Shown one piece after another: positions 8,013-17,200 of a stretch of 64,000 nt of DNA. Positions within the stretch are counted from its first letter, which is position 1. The number at the start of each line of letters is the position of its first letter. The translations under genes were made by a program, and so were the position numbers. Location: the NCBI GenBank assembly GCA_003554945.1, contig PWHN01000083.1, positions 8,030 through 72,029 on the forward strand, in the 5' to 3' direction. The DNA is from a bacterium. Its GTDB lineage: Bacteria; T1Sed10-126. Below the pieces are notes generated by a model that saw only the letters and a list, made by a program, of their open reading frames with translations, was not told where the DNA came from and made no database searches.

Positions 8013-8041
8013 TTTGTATTTGTTTAACGTGGTCCTGACAA
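8013..8041 (-). promoter_or_regulatory. Possible sigma-A promoter of the hydrogenase operon
   Basis: On the minus strand TTGTCA (8041-8036), 17-nt spacer, TACAAA (8018-8013), 37 nt before the hndC TTG start. The -10 is a weak match, so confidence is low. Confidence 0.35.
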
Positions 8042-8055
8042 AATATCTCGCGTTT

Positions 8056-8167
8056 CGTCATTCTGGGCGAGCAACCATAGGGAGCGCGACCCGGAATCCA
8101 TGTTGAATTTAAACGGGTATAGCTCAAACCCGTAAAAATGGATTGCGGGTCGTAGCCCGCAATGACG
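8056..8167. repeat. REP-like palindrome (CGTCATT ... AATGACG)
   Basis: The ends CGTCATT (8056-8062) and AATGACG (8161-8167) are inverted, and inner arms such as GACCCGGAATCCA and TGGATTGCGGGTC also pair. The same family (GTCATT plus a G/C hairpin plus AATCCA) recurs at 20017, 20110, 24358, 31820 and 32246. It fills most of the 337-bp gap between hydG and hndC, where no gene is seen. Confidence 0.75.
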
Positions 8168-8313
8168 AACGTTGGATCAAACCCTGAAATGTCATTCGTA
8201 TTCTGAGCCATCATCTTCCAACAATGACGCCAGAAGTGCTAAACAGATACGTGATTTCTTACAAATTGACGAAAAGTATAACACTCCAGATCAAAAAACA
8301 AAAGTAGAAGGAA

Positions 8314-9777
8314 CTAAAAATAGAGGTCTCTTTCCCCGGCTGCTATTCTATCATGATATTCCTTGAGACGCGGGTAGGAATCAGGCAACTCGCGACGTAC
8401 TTCTTCCAGTTCTTGTTTGAGCAGTTTCTCACCGCGACGACGAGTTTCCTCCGAGGCAAAATCATCCAACCACTCGCGGAAAGTCAGAATTGCGTTCAAC
8501 TTACAGTAGTTGGCCTCTTTGCCCTCGCGCAACAGCTCCATGATACACTCGCCGGTGCGCCCACAGCGGTAGCCGGCAGTACAGAAAGAGGTGATATAAC
8601 CACGCTCGGCCATGTCACTTACAAACTCGTCCAGGCTGCGTGTGTCACCAAGCAGAAACTGCTGGCGCTCCTTAGCCTGTTCTACGGTATATTCGCTATA
8701 AGTGCCAATTCCAATCCGGGTTGAAGCATCGGTCTGCGTGCAGCCAAGCTCCACCACATCATCGCGCAGTTCCGCCGGTTCGCGGGCCGTAATGATCAAG
8801 CCCGTGTAGGGGACAGCCAGACGGAGCACAGTAACTATTCGCTTCAGTTCTGCGTCGCTGACGGCATATTCGGACTGTTCGGACAGCGGAGCTCCGTAGG
8901 CCGGCTCCAGCCGGGGAAACGAAATCGTGTGAGGACCAACTCCAAACCGGGCCTCAAGCTCACGCGCGTGCAGAAGCAGGCTCATGACTTCAAACCGCCA
9001 GTCGTAAAGACCAAACAGCGCTCCAATCCCGACGTCGTCAATCCCCGCCTCAAAAGCACGATGCATAGAATAAAGCCGCCAGTTATAATTCGACTTCAAC
9101 GTTTCGTCGGGATGTGCTTTTTCGTAAGTTGGACGGTGATAGGTCTCCTGAAAGACCTGGTAGGTTCCAATCCCAACTTCCTTAAGTTGCCGCAGCTCTT
9201 CAATCTGTAACGGTGGAGCGTTAACATTTACCCGACGAATAACACCCGGAGAAGTATTAACATCATAAATCGTTTCAATCGTATCAACCATGTAGTCAAT
9301 ACCGGTGCGCGGCGCTTCGCCATAAACCACAATCAGTCGTTTGTGGCCAATTTCACCGGCCAGCTCCCGGGTCTCTTCACGCACCTCTCGCGGCGATAAA
9401 ATCTGGCGGTCAAGCTCTTCGTTATCACGACGGAAGCCACAGTAGCGGCAATTGTTAACGCAGAGATTATTCAAATAAAGAGGAGCGAAAGTAACGATCC
9501 GATTGTCGTAAACCTTCTTTTTTACCTGCGCTGCCGTCTGCTCCATGCGCCGGACCAGTTCGGGGTCACGCAGATTAATCAAAACTGCCGTCTCCTCGGG
9601 CGTCAGCGTCTCAACAGCCAGCGCTTTATCCAGTATATCCTCGACCTGTTCGGGGGGCGCTTGTTCTCCAGTTTCGAGCGCTCGGATGATACGCCCAGAA
9701 TCAATAAAATTCTCGCCGTTCTCCATGTAAGTCTCGTAACCGCGGGAGCGGATTCGATTTTTTATCCAGGTCGACAT
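8314..9777 (-). CDS. hydG: Radical SAM H-cluster maturase HydG (or close paralog) with one auxiliary-cluster cysteine replaced
   Basis: A 487-residue radical-SAM enzyme of the HydG/ThiH family. HydG cleaves tyrosine to make the CO and CN ligands of the H-cluster. The radical-SAM motif CVNNCRYC gives Cys106, 110 and 113. HydG also has a C-terminal CX2CX22C site for the auxiliary iron-sulfur cluster; here the region reads CTAGYRCGRTGEC, so the second cysteine is Gly402 while Cys399 and Cys425 are kept at the right spacing. Extra cysteines sit at 405 and 411. I chose ATG 9777, one base past the hydF stop and preceded by AAGGAG; the longer frame upstream is hydF read out of frame. It follows hydF and lies beside the hydrogenase. 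A HydG-like paralog of different function is the alternative. Confidence 0.83.
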   Translation of the reverse strand: MSTWIKNRIRSRGYETYMENGENFIDSGRIIRALETGEQAPPEQVEDILDKALAVETLTPEETAVLINLRDPELVRRMEQTAAQVKKKVYDNRIVTFAPLYLNNLCVNNCRYCGFRRDNEELDRQILSPREVREETRELAGEIGHKRLIVVYGEAPRTGIDYMVDTIETIYDVNTSPGVIRRVNVNAPPLQIEELRQLKEVGIGTYQVFQETYHRPTYEKAHPDETLKSNYNWRLYSMHRAFEAGIDDVGIGALFGLYDWRFEVMSLLLHARELEARFGVGPHTISFPRLEPAYGAPLSEQSEYAVSDAELKRIVTVLRLAVPYTGLIITAREPAELRDDVVELGCTQTDASTRIGIGTYSEYTVEQAKERQQFLLGDTRSLDEFVSDMAERGYITSFCTAGYRCGRTGECIMELLREGKEANYCKLNAILTFREWLDDFASEETRRRGEKLLKQELEEVRRELPDSYPRLKEYHDRIAAGERDLYF

Positions 9778-9778
9778 A

Positions 9779-11011
9779 TTAATAATTAACTCCTTTTTCA
9801 AAAGGTTCAAGCGCTCGCCCCAGCAGGTCGTGCAGACGGGCGATACAGAGGCCGTAGTTGGTAATAGGCGTGCCACTCTCCCGGGCACGCTGCAGCCGAT
9901 AAAGCATCCGACGGCGGTTAATCATGCAACCACCACAGTGGATAATTATATCGTATTTTTTCAGTTCACGGGGAAAATCACGGCCGGAATAAACGTCATA
10001 ATTCAGTTTAGCACCAACAAATTCATTCAACCAGGCGGGGATTTTCTCGCGACCGATGTCCCCTTCAATCGGATGATGGCTACAGGCTTCCGCAATTAAG
10101 ACATTAGCCCCGGGCTGCAGTTTCTCGAGCTGCTGCGCGCCGGCAATCAATTCTCTCAAATTACCTTTTCGGCGGGCAAACAAAATAGAGAATGTGGTAA
10201 AAGGGATATCAACAGGTGTCTGGTTGCCAACCAGCTCTACCGATTGCGAGTCACAGACCACCAGTTCAGGGCTCACTCCAATCCGTTCAAGAATTTCTTT
10301 GTAGCCGTTGTCTTTAACGGTTAAAACTGCCGCCTCGTTGTCCAGAGCATTACGAATCGTTTGTACCTGGGGCAGAATTAGCCGTCCTTTTGGCGCCTCC
10401 AGGTCAATTGGAACAACCAGCAGAATTAGTCCGCCCGGGAAGATCAAATCACCAATTAGAGTGGGTGGATCTAAAAAATCCTCGGGGCAGATTTCAATCA
10501 ACTGTCGTTTAAATTGATCAACGTAATCTGTCTCTCCGCGTTCGGCAAGGCTGGAGACGTAAATGACCTCCTGCTCACTTTTTTTCTCAAGTTTCTGTTG
10601 AAAATCAGGCTCAGGGGACTCGTGATCAATTTTATTAACTACCAGTAGATAGGGGACCTCATGCTGCTCGAACTCCTCAAGCAGCTCTTCCTCAAAGTCT
10701 CCCCAGGAATTAGGTTCAAGAACTAACACAGCCACATCAACCCCGGCCAGGGTATGACGCGCTTTGGCAATCCGTTCGCCGGCCAGAGTCGAGTCGTCGT
10801 CAAGACCACCGGTGTCAAAAAACACCAATGGGCCAAGAGGCTGCAGCTCCATCTGCTTCTCAACGACGTCAGTCGTCGTGCCCGGCTGTTTTGAGGTGAT
10901 GGAAACATCCTGACCGGCAACCATGTTGAGAAAGGTCGATTTGCCAACATTAGTACGACCGAAAATACCAACGTGCAGACGGCTGGAGCGCGGGGTTTTG
11001 TTTAAACTCAT
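9779..11011 (-). CDS. hydF: [FeFe]-hydrogenase maturation GTPase HydF
   Basis: A 410-residue scaffold protein on which the 2Fe subcluster is assembled before transfer to apo-hydrogenase. The N-terminal GTPase has GRTNVGKS (18-25), DTGG (67-70) and NKID (126-129). The C-terminal cluster site is complete: Cys310 and His312 in CSHHP, then HCGGC (358-362). Start ATG 11011 overlaps the stop of the upstream gene (ATGA) and has GGGGGAG before it; a TTG five codons earlier is possible but less likely. hydG follows directly. hydE is not in this window. Confidence 0.94.
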   Translation of the reverse strand: MSLNKTPRSSRLHVGIFGRTNVGKSTFLNMVAGQDVSITSKQPGTTTDVVEKQMELQPLGPLVFFDTGGLDDDSTLAGERIAKARHTLAGVDVAVLVLEPNSWGDFEEELLEEFEQHEVPYLLVVNKIDHESPEPDFQQKLEKKSEQEVIYVSSLAERGETDYVDQFKRQLIEICPEDFLDPPTLIGDLIFPGGLILLVVPIDLEAPKGRLILPQVQTIRNALDNEAAVLTVKDNGYKEILERIGVSPELVVCDSQSVELVGNQTPVDIPFTTFSILFARRKGNLRELIAGAQQLEKLQPGANVLIAEACSHHPIEGDIGREKIPAWLNEFVGAKLNYDVYSGRDFPRELKKYDIIIHCGGCMINRRRMLYRLQRARESGTPITNYGLCIARLHDLLGRALEPFEKGVNY

Positions 11012-11595
11012 CGAGCTCCCCCCCAAAGCTCAGAAGGGGCTGGCTCACTCTTTAGCCGTAACTGGAGCCCGGAACCGTCAAGCTCCAGGTGCTCAATTTT
11101 TGTTTGATCACCAGTTCGCTCCGCCAGCAGATCGGACAAGTCGATAAATTTAAGCAGCCAACCGAACGGCAGCAGTCCCACCTGAAAACTGTCAGTATGA
11201 AGATTAAGCTCACCCGGCTGCCAACGTAATCGGCCGGAGTAACTGAGTCGGTAATAAAGTCCCAACCGGTCACGGAACACTGCCTGCAGATCAATGTTGT
11301 CATCGGCAGAAGCAAGGTGGAGGTCCTTAAATTTAACCGCTCCCAGGTCATACGCCGGCAAAAACTGGTCAGCAAAATAAGAGACCTGGCGGGGGGACAG
11401 GGTAAGTTCCAGCTCCCCACCCTCGTGCTGAAGCGCCTTCCGCAGAGTTTCGTAATAAGCGTCCAGTTCATCGCCTTCGAGTTCTGTCGCTGGCAACTGC
11501 GGCCGGCGAAAGTTAACTGCCAGCAGCAATATAAGCAGCAATAGAGCCAGCCCGGTAAGAAGTAAAGAAATCGCAGCCCGAAATAACAATTTCAT
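11008..11595 (-). CDS. Membrane-anchored YpmS/DUF2140-like protein
   Basis: A 195-residue protein with one N-terminal membrane segment (residues 7-28, leucine-rich) and an extracytoplasmic domain. The sequence LTLSPRQVSYFADQFLP, several beta strands and a FQVGLLPFGWLLKFI segment resemble the YpmS/DUF2140 family, whose function is poorly known. This family call is from pattern memory and is tentative. Its stop overlaps the hydF start, so it is transcribed ahead of the hydrogenase maturases, though nothing in it suggests a maturation role. Confidence 0.55.
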   Translation of the reverse strand: MKLLFRAAISLLLTGLALLLLILLLAVNFRRPQLPATELEGDELDAYYETLRKALQHEGGELELTLSPRQVSYFADQFLPAYDLGAVKFKDLHLASADDNIDLQAVFRDRLGLYYRLSYSGRLRWQPGELNLHTDSFQVGLLPFGWLLKFIDLSDLLAERTGDQTKIEHLELDGSGLQLRLKSEPAPSELWGGAR

Positions 11596-11618
11596 TTTTT
11601 CACCTAAAAATATAGATT

Positions 11619-11800
11619 TAGTCTCCTACAAAAACTTTCCCCTCTTGAAGGAGGGAAAACAAATGGAGGTGAATCAATGATTCAAAACCATTCCCCTCCC
11701 CTTAGTCCCCTCCCTCCAGGGGAGGGGAGATGCTCTGGGCGAGAATCCAAAATCCTTTTTTTCTCCCTCCGGGGGAGAAGACACTTTTTGCAGTGGACTC
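11619..11800. mobile_element. MITE-like element with 21-nt imperfect inverted ends and target duplication
   Basis: A 182-bp non-coding element. The ends (11619-11639 and 11780-11800) are inverted repeats matching at 15 of 21 positions. The element is bounded by direct repeats ATAGATT (11612-11618 and 11801-11807), which look like a target-site duplication. The core contains CCCTCCCTCCAGGGGAGGGG, shared with other elements of this window (25514, 47505). Confidence 0.65.
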
Positions 11801-11814
11801 ATAGATTGGTAAAA

Positions 11815-12933
11815 CTAACGAACGCTCTGGTAATCGCGGCGCGGGGTGTTGCGGGGCGAAAAGACAATTTGCCACAACTGGTTGCGGCGGGCCCGGAATG
11901 AAGCGGCAGAAATCGCGAGATAATATTTCCACATACGATAAAATTTTTGAGTGTAGTTTTCTTTCAATTGGGGCCAGGCCGCTTCAAAGTTATCCCGCCA
12001 GGCGTTAAGCGTCTTCGCGTAGTCGGGCCCAAAGTTGTGCCAGTCCTCGAGCACAAAAAGTCCCTCGGCCGCCTCCGAAATCTGCGGCGGCGAGGGCAGC
12101 ATACCGTTGGGAAAAATATACTTGTGTATCCAGGGGTCTGTAGCTTCTGTCGAGACGTTGGTACCAATAGTGTGCAACAGAAAAAGACCATTAGCGGTCA
12201 GACAACGCTCCGCCACTTCCATGAACTCACGGTAGTTTTTAACACCGACGTGTTCAAACATGCCAACCGATACAATACGATCAAATTTTTCTTCCAGATC
12301 CCGGTAGTCCTGGAACCGAACTTCAACCGGCAAATCAGCGCAGAGTCGATTACCATACTTGACCTGTTCCTCTGAGACAGTTATTCCCACGGCTTCAACG
12401 CCGTAATTTTTGGAAGCATACTCGACCAGCCCTCCCCAGCCACAGCCGATATCCAGCAGCCTCTGGCCCGGCTCCAGCTTCAGCTTGCGACAGATTAAAT
12501 CAAGCTTGTCACGCTGGGCTTTCTCCAGATTATCGGCCTGTTTCCAGTAGCCACAGCTATAAATCATACGCTCGTCAAGCATCTCTTCGTAGAGGTCGTT
12601 GCCGATATCGTAATGTTTTTTGCCAACTTCTGTCGCCCGTTGCTGACTCTGAAGATTGAAAAGCTTAGCCTTGATAAAGTACCCCCAGCCTCGCCAGGAA
12701 AAATTTGCTTCATCAGCCAGACCGGCGCGAATTGAACGATAGATAACTTCTTCCAGCTCCTCACAATCCCACTGCCCCTCCATGTAGCTTTCACCAAGTG
12801 CCAGCCGCCCCCCGCTAATTAGACGATCAAAAACTGCTTCGTCGTTAACCTGGACGTCATGCGGACGGTCACCGTTTATCCGAACATCGATTTTATTGAG
12901 CATTTTCTCAACAACTTCGCGTGAACTGTTCAT
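11815..12933 (-). CDS. cfa: Cyclopropane-fatty-acyl-phospholipid synthase family protein
   Basis: A 372-residue SAM-dependent methyltransferase that transfers a methylene group to unsaturated acyl chains of membrane phospholipids. The SAM site is LLDIGCGWGGLVEYASK near residue 135, followed by VGITVSEEQ. Upstream is the family block KKHYDIGNDLYEEMLDERMIYSCGYW, given here as positions about 85-110. Start ATG 12933 with GGGGGTG ahead is preferred over GTG 12942. It lies downstream of the MFS gene in the same direction, with a weak stem-loop between. Membrane adaptation to salt is a plausible role (inference). Confidence 0.9.
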   Translation of the reverse strand: MNSSREVVEKMLNKIDVRINGDRPHDVQVNDEAVFDRLISGGRLALGESYMEGQWDCEELEEVIYRSIRAGLADEANFSWRGWGYFIKAKLFNLQSQQRATEVGKKHYDIGNDLYEEMLDERMIYSCGYWKQADNLEKAQRDKLDLICRKLKLEPGQRLLDIGCGWGGLVEYASKNYGVEAVGITVSEEQVKYGNRLCADLPVEVRFQDYRDLEEKFDRIVSVGMFEHVGVKNYREFMEVAERCLTANGLFLLHTIGTNVSTEATDPWIHKYIFPNGMLPSPPQISEAAEGLFVLEDWHNFGPDYAKTLNAWRDNFEAAWPQLKENYTQKFYRMWKYYLAISAASFRARRNQLWQIVFSPRNTPRRDYQSVR

Positions 12934-12977
12934 ATTCCACACCCCCGGTAATATTTCTTCTATTTACCGGTTAAAAG

Positions 12978-12994
12978 ATACCAATTCCTGGTAT
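12978..12994. terminator. Weak stem-loop between the MFS gene and cfa
   Basis: ATACCA (12978-12983) and TGGTAT (12989-12994) form a hairpin followed on the minus strand by CTTTT. It may partly terminate the activator-MFS transcript before cfa. Confidence 0.35.
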
Positions 12995-12998
12995 TTTA

Positions 12999-14201
12999 TC
13001 AAGACGGTTTTGAATGCATTGACGTGTGCGCCGGCGTGGGAAGCCCGCTGAGAGCATAGATTAGCACCAAAAAACCGAGAATATTGCAGGCTATGAGAAA
13101 TCCGTAAAAATAGGTCGGGCCAAAATAGCCGTAAATAAGTCCGGCGCTGAGGTTGCCCAGGGCAGAGCCCAGTCCCCAGACCGAAGCAACCAGAAGTGCC
13201 TGTCCGGTCGAGCGAATAACAGGATCAGAGAGCTGGTCAATCGTATAAACGGCTCCAACCGAGAGACTGACAAACATAAAAGCATGCAGTGGCTGGACAA
13301 AATAGAGCAGATGAGGCTGCGGCGCAAGGATATATATCAACCAGCGCAGAGCGGCTACCGTGGTCGAAAAGAGCAGCAAAAACCGGAAAGATATTCGTTG
13401 TTTAAAATGCACTGTCAGGTAGTATAAAGGCACCTCAAAGACGGCGGCAAGAAACCAGATATAGCCAAGTCCGCGACTACCCCCACCAATATCCGTCCAA
13501 AACCAGCCAAAAGCAACAGAGTTACCTCCAAAAGGTATACCCCAGAGTACCAGGAAGCAAAGCAGCCAGCGATAAGTAGGTGAACCAAGAGCACGACGGA
13601 GTCCTCGAAACATTTCTTGTAATGAGACAGGGTTCATCTGCACTCCCCGGAGCAGAAAAGCCTGCAGAGCAAGCAAAAACATTGCAGCGGAAAATATCGG
13701 AAATACTACTTCCAACCCAGCCACGTGAGTGGCATTAGCGGCAATTAAATTACCAGTGATAAAACCAACCGAACCCCAGAGTCGCTTGTTACCAAACTCT
13801 CCCTCACGGTCGGTAAGCGTCTCTGTATGTACCACCGCTGCGTTGACCAGCGGCTCAATTGCTGACTGAAGAGTATAAACGAGAGGCACCAGAAGAAAAT
13901 ACCAGGCGGCTGAAATCCGCTGCCACATGACCAGCGAAACTACCGTCGCACCCAGGGAAGCGAGCTGAATGAGCAACACCGGACGACCCAGCAGATCTGC
14001 CAACGTCCCCCAGAGTGGCTGCATGAGCATGACGCTCAACGGGGCCAGCAGCGCCGCCACTCCGGCCGCCGGTTCGGACATACCGCGGCTTTCTCGCAGG
14101 AAAACAAACAGATAAGGCAGCAACACCCCAATACCCAGGAAAAAGAAAAAATAGAGGCCGTAGAAAGCCAAATTATAGCGGCGGGCAGTTTTAGGATTCA
14201 T
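12999..14201 (-). CDS. Major facilitator superfamily transporter
   Basis: A 400-residue membrane protein with about twelve hydrophobic segments and the loop motif GTLADLLGRPVLL between helices 2 and 3, typical of MFS carriers. It looks closest to the LacY/nucleoside-symporter-like group (MFS_1_like). Its ATG is 21 bp from the stop of the 1441-residue activator gene, so the two probably share a transcript. The substrate is unknown; the context would fit an organic acid or amino acid fermented through 2-hydroxyacyl-CoA chemistry, but this is a guess. Confidence 0.85.
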   Translation of the reverse strand: MNPKTARRYNLAFYGLYFFFFLGIGVLLPYLFVFLRESRGMSEPAAGVAALLAPLSVMLMQPLWGTLADLLGRPVLLIQLASLGATVVSLVMWQRISAAWYFLLVPLVYTLQSAIEPLVNAAVVHTETLTDREGEFGNKRLWGSVGFITGNLIAANATHVAGLEVVFPIFSAAMFLLALQAFLLRGVQMNPVSLQEMFRGLRRALGSPTYRWLLCFLVLWGIPFGGNSVAFGWFWTDIGGGSRGLGYIWFLAAVFEVPLYYLTVHFKQRISFRFLLLFSTTVAALRWLIYILAPQPHLLYFVQPLHAFMFVSLSVGAVYTIDQLSDPVIRSTGQALLVASVWGLGSALGNLSAGLIYGYFGPTYFYGFLIACNILGFLVLIYALSGLPTPAHTSMHSKPS

Positions 14202-14222
14202 CGTGGAAACTCTCCGTCAGGC

Positions 14223-17200
14223 TCAGTCGCAGCTAAGCGAATAGTCAAGATCGTCGGCGTAAGAAAGGGGCTCAACTCCGTCACCATTCTGCCGGTAGCG
14301 GCAGAGCCGCTTCACCTGCAAACAGAAGACCTCAAGACGGGATTCAACTTCCTGCGAGAAGACGTTGCCGTCGGTCTCAATCGCCAGGAAGGGCATGAGC
14401 GACAACTCATCGTAGACTTCCTGCGCCGGGTGATCCTCCGGAACGGTCTCCAGCTTCTGTTCGGCCAGGGATTCAGAAAGTACTGATTCCGAAAGCCTGT
14501 GGGGCATACAGCCGAAAGGACCGAGCGCCACGACACCGTCGACGCGATCAACTATTTCCTCAATTGCGGCACCAATGGAGAGCACAGCCTCACCGGTCAG
14601 TTGGTCAGAAAATTTATCCCCGGTCGCCTCCACTATCTCCGAGACATCTACCGGATGGTTTTCAGTCAGCCCGGTGCCGGCTAAAATTGATTTTATATCG
14701 TTCTCAAAATACTTTTTAACAGCCAGGGTCAGCTTGTTCTTCATTCTGGTAATCCAGGACGGAGAAATAGGATCAATTCCTTCCTGAAGCAGGTAATCAA
14801 TGTAGTAGAGCCACTCGTGTGCAGGCGAGACACGAGTAACGATACCGCGGTCGGCCAGCCGCCTGACCAGGTAACGGCGAGAAAACTCGTCACTGCGCAC
14901 ATAAATTTCTCCCACCAGTCCGACCCGCGGCGCTTCAGTGGGGGATTGTTTCAGCTCTATCCGGGACAATCGCTCTGCTATCTGTTTCAATTTGCGGCGG
15001 ACAGCAAACCAGGAGCCAGAGGCTAAAGTTTCAAAAATTTCTTCCCGCATTTCTTCAAATTCTTCCATCGCCCCTTTTTTATCCACCGCCAGCGCCCGCA
15101 GGCTGCTGTATATATCGCTCAATACGTCGCCGGTAACCACGGCCTGCCATGCGCGCACGGTAAATTTCGTGCCCAGTCCGGCATAGTTGTCCTCGTCGGA
15201 AAGACTGAGCAGAGCGACGTCCTTAATCTCATTGTCTTTAATAAAGTTACGCATGAAAACATTATATTGTCCGAACCGGCAGGGGCCGCCGGAGCTGGGC
15301 ATAAAATAGACCAGTATCTTCCCCGGCTCGTGATCCGCTTCGATATGATTCACCAGGCTGCCCAGCGTCAATTGCAGTGGCAGACACTCCTTGCCGGTGC
15401 AGTTGGCCTTCCCCGATTTTAGCTCCGCTTTGCCGGGCGGATCGCAAACCCGGGCCGAGAAACCACAGTAGCGCAGCGCCGCAGCAAAAGCACGAGTTAT
15501 CGTTCGCCCCATCGAAGGAATTAAAAGCTCTACTCTATCGTCGTCCAACGGATATGACTTCCCGGAAGAATCGATTACTTCAAGCTCACCGTTCTGCTGC
15601 TCAATTCGTGCCGGTTGAAAGCTACTTCTTCCCTGTTTCACTGCTTCCTCGTCCAGTTTACGATAGCTCGCTATAACGTCGAGAAAGGCCTCCACCCTGG
15701 TGTCAATGCCGGCGTCGGCCGTATGACTGTCAAGCTCCAGAGTCAGCGTCGGCTTGCGACCACTTATCCGGCGGAAATAACTTATCAGAAAAGAGTCCGG
15801 ACCACAGCTAAAATTAGTTATGAAGGTCCCAAATAGCTGTGGATGTTCGCTAACCAGACGTGCACCACGCATAATCTGCTGGCCCAGCGCCCAGTACATC
15901 TGCTCATCTGTCTCCTTCTCTTCCAGCGGCAGCATGTCGAAGGGCATAACCAGCTCACCACGTGAGGCGAACTTATGTGGTATTCCCATGTTGGCGACCG
16001 AAGTAAGAGCATTGTAAGCACGACCAAATATCACTATCGCCCGCTCGTCCGACCGCTGCTCCAGCTTTTTTAACGTCTCCCGACCTATTTCCCGACAGGT
16101 GCGGCGAAACTCTTCCTGGCTCTGCACAGCCGCACGAAAGGCTTCTTTTATTTCAGCTTTTCCATGCCCGAGCTCCTGCCCGACCTGCATAAATTCCTCC
16201 TCGGCCGCTTCAAATCCTTCCTGCAGGTCAAGGACCGGATTGAAGACGTGGTCACCTTCCAGCTCCGACCAGATTGATTTCAAATAATACGGCTCCCCCT
16301 GCGATAATGGACAGAGGGAAGCTCTATCCTGATCATCTGCGACCGGCATTCCCTTAACCTGGGGCAGGAAAATATAATCTGTTTCGTGATTTTTTAACAG
16401 GTCGTCAATAAAACCGTGACTTATCTCCACCGGGTAGCAAAAAGCGGCGGCCGGTCTCTGTTTTCCCTCCTCCGTCGGCTCCTCGGGCAGAACAACCTCA
16501 TGCCCCAGCTCGGCAAAAAAACGGGAAAACATCGGCAGAAGCGTATTAACTGAGAGCGAACGATTAATCCCTATCTTATAACCCCCGGCTGCTTCCCGGG
16601 GTTGAGAAAAATAGTCGTCAAACACAAGCTCCTCACGCCGGCGGACAAGGTCCAGCTCACGGACGTCAAAATCCTCGTCCTCGCCGTGGTTATAGTATTT
16701 GTTACAGATTCCTCCAAAAGGATATTTTTTGCCGCTGATCTCCAACAGATTAATCTCACACTTGCGGTCGCAGTCCTCGGCCCCACCGCAGCAGACGAAA
16801 GGCTCGTGATATTGAACCTGACGTTCGGCCAACTCGGCCAGGTCAAACTCTTCTTCTTCAGTAAGCCCCAGAGAAATGTTTTCTTTCACCACTAGGGCAA
16901 CACCATAAGCTCCCATCAGGCCGGGTTCGGGCGGCACAATAATATCTTTCCCGGTAAGCGCCGCCATCGCCATTGGAACCGCCCGGTTGTAACAGACACC
17001 GCCCTGCATAAATACTTTTTTGCCGACCGGGCGGCTCTCTTTGACCCTGTTGGTGTAGTTACGGCAGACAGAATAAACAAGACCGGCACAGATATCTTCG
17101 ACACTGATTCCCTCCTGGATTGCCGTCTTTATATCACTGCTGATAAAAGCTGAACACTGGTCGCTGAAGTTGGGCGGACGCCTGCCTTCGAGAGCATAAT

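Noticed and set aside
9778-9888. N-terminal extension of HydG
   Set aside because: The extra 37 codons are the end of hydF read in another frame; ATG 9777 has its own ribosome binding site.
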